From: Intoshia linei
Lineage: Eukaryota > Orthonectida > Rhopaluridae
Length of the DNA: 27,782 nt
Direction: 5' to 3'
Assembly (NCBI GenBank): GCA_001642005.1
Contig: LWCA01000438.1
Coordinates: 1-27,782 of the forward strand
Made by a program: the position numbers and the translations under genes. This document shows, one piece after another, positions 20,901 to 27,782 of this stretch (positions are counted from its first letter, which is position 1; every line of letters starts with the position of its first letter). The notes under the pieces were generated by a model. The model did no database searches. It had not been told where the DNA came from and saw only the letters and a list, made by a program, of their open reading frames with translations.

Positions 20901-21245
20901 AATGCAGACATCCTGACACAAGGGATTATTCGTTTCCTCAACCGATCTGACCACGTAGGATTTTTGTTCATGTCTTTTTGGTATAGAGGTAGAACATTGA
21001 TTTGCCTTATGACTGTTTTGACGGCATTTGAAACAAGTAATCGAATTTTTTTAGTAGTGTTTGATTATAACTATTCCGTTGTACCTTAGAATCTCTCACC
21101 GAATCCCACTGACCTATCTATCAACAAATTTGCAATAAGTCGCCAAATTGTTGAGTCTATCAATAAATGACTCGATTGTTTCATTACGATCTTGGAAGGT
21201 AGTAGTGAATTGTTCTCGTTTGTCGGAAACATTTAATTTTCGCCA
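17908..21245 (-). pseudogene. Gypsy-type LTR retrotransposon polyprotein, multiply broken
   Basis: Domains run in Gypsy order from right to left on the minus strand: a gag fragment (QFTTTFQDRNETIESF); the zinc knuckle C-x2-C-x4-H-x4-C at 20994-21035; aspartic protease with LDTGSDVNCI (about 20830-20865); reverse transcriptase with LDLTSGFYQI, then MSQGLVNAPTSCQRIMD and YMND; RNase H with TDHNRL and RPGRLNYTADVLSR; integrase with a zinc-binding start, VDILGPF, HHENGLVERYN and a C-terminal tail. Frame changes and stops are numerous. The reverse transcriptase has YMND where YxDD is needed. The integrase has YEGRQF where an Asp is expected, and its HHCC finger lacks one Cys. It is long dead. The gag side ends abruptly at about 21245, where an R1 fragment begins, and only a 3' LTR candidate is present. 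Confidence 0.9.
19020..19095 (+). ncRNA. tRNA-like / SINE-like pol III promoter pair inside the Gypsy remnant
   Basis: TGGCAGAGGGG resembles an RNA polymerase III box A and GGTTCGAATC, about 42 nt on, matches box B. The T-arm does not pair well, so it is not a working tRNA; a tRNA pseudogene or the head of a SINE fits better. It lies between the RNase H and integrase parts of the Gypsy polyprotein, where about 180 bp (18955-19135) has no polyprotein similarity that I can read. Confidence 0.4.
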
Positions 21246-21600
21246 CAATAAAAAATAAAGGATAATTTGTGGTTTTCGCCCTTAAGATATAATTTTTTTA
21301 AATTTAAATATATAATAATGTTTATGATTTTAAAATCCGTATCAGCGTATATTTATTTAAAATCTCCAATTCGTTTGATTTTCAAAAAGAGGGACAACTG
21401 GGGTTTTTGACCCGTAAGNATAATTTTTTTAAATTTAAATATATAATAATGTTTATGATTTTAAAATCCGTATCAGCGTATATATTTTTTTAAATTCTTC
21501 AACTTGTTTAATTTTCAAAAAAAAGGACAATTTGGGTTTTTGACCCGTATGATGTGAGTTTTGGAGATTTCAATTAATCTTATTATTTATTATTATTTAT
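21246..21600 (+). repeat. R1 fragment with internal tandem duplication and an ambiguous base
   Basis: R1 3'-half blocks occur twice in tandem: ATAATGTTTATGATTTTAAA followed by ATCCGTATCAGCGTATAT is present at about 21315-21352 and again about 131 bp later. The single N of the window (21419) sits exactly where the second unit begins, so the duplication may be an assembly join. Confidence 0.65.
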
Positions 21601-22283
21601 ATTTCATGTTTTCGTTGGGGTCCAAAAAAATAATATTTTTTTATTATAATGGGGTCCTTACATTATTTGAATCGGGAACCATTTCTCACGATACTCTATG
21701 GAAATATCAACGTATCTAAATCCAATTATATATCATGATTCATGAACCGCTTAATTAAAAAGTTTAAACAATTAGGCTGTAGTGCTCTTTTTGTTTAAAA
21801 TGATCATAAAACTATTATTTATGTAATAAAAATTACGTTTATTGGATAATCTGTAATCGTGTGTTAAATCTGTCATTATTCTTCCGGAATCATGAAGAGT
21901 GCTTGTATGATTTCGTAACATGGCCTACAAGATGAATAAAGGATGAACGATGATTATAATATAAGCAACCCTTATATTTGCCAACCTCTGATCGATAGAA
22001 CCAAATTTTAAATTGTCATCAGACATAAAGAGGAATTTTTATATTTAAATTACATTAGTTTCTGGAAAACATTCGAAAATTTGTTGGTTACAACAATTCA
22101 TTAAATGGTTCAATTCATTAATTATAATTGCTAAAATGAATATTGTCTACTATAGTTTGGATCAATGAATTTTTTTTGATTTTCACTTGATATCAATTTA
22201 TATTAATCAAATATGAGAAACAATCCGATAAATCTGAAATAACAAACAAAGGTGTTTAATGTATTACAAAATTACAGTAAACA
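21601..22283. other. Intergenic, 3' of AGL
   Basis: AT-rich with no ORF or RNA gene. Words such as TTGGGGTCC (near 21616) and GGAACCATTTCTC (near 21675) hint at old transposon ends, but no pair could be made. No clear AATAAA was found on the minus strand just after the AGL stop at 22284. Confidence 0.35.
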
Positions 22284-25200
22284 CTAAGTTATTTTGAAAT
22301 TTTTGTAAAAATGTCTAACTTCATTGTATACCAAAACTGCTTCCATCATTGTAGCTACACTCCATAACTGAGAAGAACAACTATGTGGACAATACTAAAA
22401 ATGTCATAATAAATATGCAAACAATAAACCTCTCCTTGTTTATTCGTTAATTCAGGTACTCCTTTCCACTCAGAAGCATCCAAGTGTTTATGCCACCTGC
22501 TAATAAAAAAATCAACTTCCATTAATGCATCCACCATGTACTCCCGCCTTTTCATTTGAATTGAATAGTTTTTTGATGTTATTAATCTAGCCATACAATA
22601 GTACCCCGTCAACCAAAGCCATTCCTAATGTTATATTTAAATCTTGTCAAATAATACCGGCCCTTGGTGATAATTGAAACCACATGCTGTGTTGGTATCA
22701 CTTGAATCTTGCATGTCGTAAGAACCTCTGTAATCTGGATCTCTAGAATATGATATTATCATTTTATCTATACTTACGTCTTATCCAAAGTTTTAATCCC
22801 CAGAGTGCCTAATAATACTATTGCTGAGTAAATAACAGAGTTATAAATATGTTCCACGTCAAACAGATCAGTTGCCTAAATGTTAATTAATAATTTTCAA
22901 ATAAACATTATTAATCAATATCAAATTAACTCATAAAATTGATGCACATTTTACATAAATTCTCAACCCTTTAAGTCCGGACACTTTCAAAAAATGTTTA
23001 TTTATTAATTCCGAAATTTTAATTTTTTATAAAATAAAAATAACCAACTAACTTTGATAATTTTGAGGGTGCATCGGTTGAAAAATACAGCAATATTCAG
23101 TACCAACTAAACCTGAATGAATATTTACATTCCAGTGTTAATTTATTAGAAATCATGAAAATGACTCGTTTATTACTAATTTTAGATTTTCAAAACATTT
23201 CAATTAAAGGTCAATCAAAATTAAATTTACAACATCCAAAATAAGGTGGTAGAGTACCCGACAGGGTTTATCTTATTTTTTATTTTTTTCTGAAACGTTA
23301 TTTATATATTTGGATCTATTTAATGTTTCATTTTTATGTGTTTACAATTCATTACTATTGTAGACACTCTTAAATTGCTCATTTGTAAAGAATATAAAAT
23401 TTATATTATTTTCTTCAAAAATGATAAAAATAAACTTTTAAGGTAAATAAAATATATTTAAACTAAACATACCACCACAACGGCAATGAAAAAATTGGGT
23501 CTAATTTTATAGCTGGTAGCTTTGTCGTTTAATGTATCGATATACATACAAAATCGTTTCGCATAAGTAGGATGAAAGGTTCCAAAACTTTCTTCATGGA
23601 AAGATTCATTTGAACTGGAATCATCAGAGTACTCATCATATTCATATTTAATTTCTTTTCGTTGCAAAATATATGGTTCTTTATTATTATTAATTGCTTC
23701 AACGTATTCTTTCATTTCCGGTTCGTATGGTATGAAGAAATATTTTTGAAAATTTTCTTTTATTAACGCTGCCCAATCGTAAAAACTTATATAAGATGTC
23801 ACACCATGTACAGTTCGATTTACACCATTCGGCATTTTCCACCGACTAAGATCTTTTTTATTTAACCATTTTAAAGCGGAATAGCACAATCCTACGAGCT
23901 CAATTGAAGAACCATTTCTAAATATTAAAATATAATTATTAACAATATTGATAAATCAATTTTAATACTACCTCGGAGTGGATGGACGTCCCTTGTTATT
24001 TCCCCATGTGGATTCTCCCATTTTGTCCATCCAAGTCCCACAATTGTATGGATTGCCGCCATACACAAAACCAGTGTCCCAGTCAACGCCAGCTTCAATT
24101 TTAAAACCTTCAAGTGCCATATTCCGGTCCAATTGACTAAAATCACCGTTAGGAGCTTTTTCAGTGAATGAAATTCCTTTAGCATGGTTTTTCAATATGT
24201 TGATAATTCCTTTACGAATTAAATAAAACTAAATAAATGTATAACAAAAAAGTATAATAAATTTATTAAATTACATCCAATATGTTATCCGACGTCTTAG
24301 AGGTTTCATCATAATACCTTACAGAATAAAGCCAAAACCATGAAGCATCACGACAATTGTAACGTGTGTATTTTCCGCTTCCATCAATTAAATTTGGAAC
24401 TAAACCTTTATATATCACAGAAGCAAACGACATTAGAATATCTAGGGCAAGTTCGCGACGATTAGTTATCAGTAAAACGCCAGGAATTGAAATACAAGTA
24501 TCTCTACCCTAAAACTAAATTTAACCTTGTTTATAAAAAATAATACCCACATTCTAAAAAGTCCCGTTGTAAAATGAGGAAAACCAGCAGCAAGGGTTAC
24601 ATTACTTGTAAAATCTCTCTTAAACTTTTTCAAGTACTTTTTATTCGGTATCGGTAGTGTCGAGTCATGTTGGCATCCAATAAAAGAAACACTCGAAAAT
24701 GCCAACTTTTTCAAAAACACACTTCCGTTAGAAATTTTACTAAATTCAATAAATGATAGAAAATAATTTATACATACTTGGACATTTTCAAGGTAAGTTT
24801 CATTTGTAAAATCAAAACAATGTTTTTTATTATAATATCAAAATACGGCAGTAGCTGATGATTCGGCAAGGATTTTATGCATTCAAAAATACATTCAAAC
24901 CATTTACCCAACTATATTTGTAATTAAAATAAAACAAAAAAATTACATCGGCGCAACTTGTTCTTTTATTAAGTCTTTCAACTATATAGTCCAGCAACCA
25001 ACAACCTTTCAGAATATTTTGGCACATTGCATGTCCAATATCATTGGTTCGTCTGATTTTACATAAAAGTGATTCTATTCCCACTAACCCAGAAAATATT
25101 AATGGTCCATACATAGGAATATTGTAAACAGAGTTGTTTACAGTTTTTACGTCATAGGTTTCAATTTCTTTGTCAGCTTTGAATAAAATATAATTAAGAT

Positions 25201-27380
25201 CGACCAGATCGATATATTCTGCCAAATCGTTTATTTCTCCTTGGACATTAAAACTGACAGATCTTCTTCTGACATTTGGAACAACATTTTGTAAATCTTT
25301 AATTTTTTCTTCAATAAACATAAAATGGTCTTCTATTGGTGGTGAACAAATCAATCGGAATATCATTACAGACCCAGGTAAAAAATTATTTAAAACTAGC
25401 TTGTTGTACGCGCTATGCTTATAATCATAAAAACGCGACTTTCCATAACTTGGTATATCCTTAAAATACAAATTGCTATCTAAAATTCCTGTAATGAACT
25501 CATTATCACGTACAAAGCCATCAGAATCTTTCGCATAGTCAATTGAACCTTCAAATAAAATTTCGTGAAAAACATCAGTTTCGTGAATATCGTAAACATA
25601 ATGACATTTCTTTTTTAATTTTTCGTAATTATTATTAACCTTTAAAATTTCAGATTGACTACAACCTTTTATATTTTTTAAACTTTTTTTATTGTCAGAA
25701 AAATCCATGTGAGCTAATAATACGAGAGAAGAATGCCGAGTTGTATCATATCTACAATGATATTACAATTAAATTGAACTGTGTTACCTTTTTATTGATA
25801 TGATATTTTCAGAAAATTCATCAGTGTAAATTTCATTATAAAATGTTTCCTTTCTAGAAATATCCATGTGAAAATCGTTAAAAATTTTTCTCAGTTTGAT
25901 CAAGTCCAGAACTTGGTCGGAAAGGTAATAACAATCCTGGTACATATTTTTTTCCGTTACAACATCGATATGATATGGAACTAGCTCATCGAACCCTCTG
26001 TTGCTGCAAATTGAGTTGTTTACCATAGATACTACAGCCATCATGGGTAGAAATTGTCTCAAGTTATATTTCTAAAAAGAATAAATGTAAACGTATAACA
26101 AGATATAAACATCTATTATGGGTTGATTGTCATGTGTTTGATCTGCTAATAAAGCACGAGCCTTGGATTCTCTAGCTAAACAGATTCGCTGTTCCATAAA
26201 AGATCCCATGGGTTTTCCACCATAATTATAAATATTAGTGCACATTTGCTGAACATTGATGGCATGGATTGATTCTAAATATAAAGTACTAGTTACTCAA
26301 ATTAAACGTATACAAAATAAATAAAATAAAATATGAATACTAAAATGCTTTTTTGCCCGTGAAGTCGTCACTTATTCGGATTGAAATTTTCTGTGTGTGT
26401 TAACAGGATACAACTGTACAACCTGTAAATTTTTTGAAATTCTAGGGCTGTTTTTATTAAAAAAAGAAGTGTAGTTTGTGGTTTTGGCCCTGAAGATACT
26501 ATTTTTTTAAATTCTCCAACTTTTTTGATTTTCGAAAAGAGGGACAATTGGGGTTTTTTCCCGTAAGGTTGAAATTATGTTTGTGAACACCCCCGGAAAA
26601 AAACTGTAATTGAAATGTGGACTTTATTAAATTTTAAGACGGGTAGTTATTTAAATAAAGCTGAACACACACAAACAAAAATCGCGCAGCATATTATATA
26701 AGTTAGGATTTACTATATATAAAATACCTCTTATTAGCGCGTGAATTCCGAGTTTATTTATAAATATATTGTCCATTTTTTCGTTATTTGTGAATAATTC
26801 TGCAACAACATACAAATTTGGATTCACCTTACGAGCTTCCCTCAACAAGTACTCGCAAACGTGTATTGGAGTGCTGTGGCAATTGTCCAATCGAATACCG
26901 TCGAAAACACTGGCAATGTTTTGAATATACTCCGTCATTCGATCATAAAGATAAGGAACATCTGCTGGACCGGTTCCATAATTCAACTTCACATTGTCAC
27001 CCCACGGTATAAGTTCTCTTCTTAAATATACCCATGAATTTGGCCCTGCAAAATTCCGCATAGGGTCGTCATTCATAACCCAGCCGTTGTTTGCCATTAT
27101 TTGCTCTCCATGTGATTTCATATATGTTTCCTCGTCCTTTAAACATGACACTATTCCATTATCTTTAAAATAACTCCATTGAAATGGTGTATCTTTCGTA
27201 ACACTTTTATAGCGAGGTCCATTTTCATCAATGAATCTCCACTTTATATTAGCCAATACATTTTTGATAGCTTCCAGTAAATGAATCTTTATTTGTTCAA
27301 ATTGCTTTGAATTTATGTCCCATATCAGATTTTTCAATGTGGTATTTACAAATATTTTTAGTTCTTTAAGATTTGTTTGT
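22284..27380 (-). CDS. AGL: Glycogen debranching enzyme (AGL), 13 exons, 5' end outside the window
   Basis: Exons, 5' to 3': 26728-27380, 26111-26274, 25788-26071, 24947-25751, 24778-24911, 24547-24739, 24275-24508, 23972-24228, 23473-23917, 22778-22875, 22658-22742, 22430-22624, 22284-22394 (stop TAG). Phases agree throughout, giving about 1,218 residues against roughly 1,530 in animals; the missing 300 are N-terminal. Cytosolic AGL shortens glycogen branches left by phosphorylase in two steps. The 4-alpha-glucanotransferase (GH13) part has the nucleophile Asp in [10 protein letters not shown] (26885-26887), the acid Glu in VVAELF (26798-26800) and the third Asp in THDN (26129-26131). The amylo-1,6-glucosidase part has WGRDT, YNCRDA (Asp at 24347-24349), [29 protein letters not shown] and PELTN (Glu at 22451-22453). 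All expected catalytic residues are present. A Glu/Asp/Ser-rich insert (23620-23670 region) is unusual. Ten of 12 introns are 33-54 bp. Confidence 0.95.
22876..23472 (-). other. AGL intron 9 (597 bp), unexplained insert
   Basis: This is one of only two AGL introns longer than 54 bp. Unlike the other, it does not contain recognisable R1 sequence. I see no ORF or inverted ends; its origin is unknown. Confidence 0.6.
26290..26710 (+). repeat. R1 copy inserted in AGL intron 1
   Basis: Blocks in order: TACTAAAATGCTTTTTTGCC with GTGAAGTCGTCAC; GTGTGTTAACAGGATACAAC; TTTTGGCCCTGAAGATA; GGACAATTGGGGTTTTT; GGACTTTATTAAATTTTAAG; and the tail AGCATATTATATAAGTTAGG. It lies antisense to AGL and makes up nearly all of the 453-bp intron 26275-26727. 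Confidence 0.75.
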
Positions 27381-27782
27381 CTAAATCAAGTACATAAATT
27401 TTATTTTATTCATTTTATATATCAATACCTCTTGAAGTATTAATACTACAAAAAGACGTTAACACAAAAAAAAAAGCACCCATGTAATTATCTGTAATTT
27501 TAGTTTTATAAAGCAAAAGAGTAAAGAGAAAAACAATAATGTTCAAAATCGACCGTAATTTAAAAATATTACTACCATGCGTCATCTTTCTCCGACACGA
27601 AAATAATTATAATAAATTTTTAAACGCCGACATTTAGAAACCACTGCTTTAACTGATGTTTAATTTTATAATTATTACAATTGATGTGTACAGTGTACAA
27701 TAAAATTGTAGTTAGTGGTCCCCAAAATCAAATAAATCCCCATTATGTACCCCAAAACCCAATTTACACTGTAAAAAGATTA
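27381..27782. other. Start of a long upstream AGL intron
   Basis: The sequence next to 27380 is a good minus-strand acceptor (TTGATTTAG). No in-frame exon carrying the missing N-terminal part was found to the right edge. The words AGAAACCACTGC (near 27637) and TAGTGGTCCCCAAA (near 27713) look like hAT termini, so the intron probably also contains MITEs. Confidence 0.4.

Noticed and set aside
22355-22612. AGL ending as read in one open frame to the stop near 22355
   Set aside because: The last residues are intronic; a 35-bp intron (22395-22429) leads to the conserved YCPHSC...WSVAT ending and stop at 22284.
26818-27012. Plus-strand ORF of 64 codons
   Set aside because: Antisense to the conserved GH13 exon of AGL.
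27427-27443. A 17-nt AG/GT-bounded segment just upstream of the first visible AGL exon
   Set aside because: In the phase required by the next exon it contains an in-frame TAA, so it is unlikely to be a coding microexon.
1-27782. CRISPR array or bacterial operon
   Set aside because: Repeats are dispersed, diverged and of both orientations without regular spacers; genes are spliced and of animal type.

Overview
This is an AT-rich window (roughly three quarters A+T by eye) from a metazoan nuclear genome, probably an insect or other invertebrate; I cannot place it further. The evidence is spliced genes with GT/AG introns, three recognisable animal genes, and decayed animal-type transposons (Tc1/mariner, hAT, Gypsy) making up much of the rest. 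There are no prokaryotic operons, CRISPR arrays or intact RNA genes.

Layout. 178-487: decayed DDE-transposase-like fragment. 2710-5532 (+): last two coding exons of a MECOM/PRDM16/hamlet-type zinc-finger repressor, with a PLDLS CtBP-binding motif. 5846-7156 (-): dead Tc1-like element whose left end has two direct repeats 219 bp apart. 8559-8853: hAT MITE with target-site duplication. 9337-10080 (-): intact intronless ORF for an unrecognised multi-pass membrane protein of 247 residues. 10589-11683: 1.1-kb internally deleted hAT element. 12238-16598 (+): a complete 10-exon Lifeguard/TMBIM (GRINA-like) gene, largely invisible to ORF calling because its exons are 38-147 nt. 16671-17266: second hAT C-terminal remnant. 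17908-21245 (-): broken Gypsy-type retrotransposon, apparently carrying a tRNA-like/SINE-like insertion. 22284-27380 (-): 13 exons covering about the last 1,218 residues of glycogen debranching enzyme (AGL); its N-terminus lies beyond the right edge.

A non-coding repeat family (R1) occurs on both strands in at least ten full or partial copies, between genes and inside introns.

The most striking signal is intron size. Reading AGL and TMBIM exon by exon, 13 introns are only 33-54 bp (33, 35, 35, 35, 36, 37, 38, 38, 38, 39, 40, 44 and 46, plus one of 54). Phases match at every junction. Two of the large introns (AGL 453 bp, TMBIM 1,818 bp) are long because they contain repeat copies. The three cellular genes have unrelated jobs (transcriptional repression, membrane/Ca2+ and cell-death control, glycogen breakdown); nothing suggests a functional cluster.
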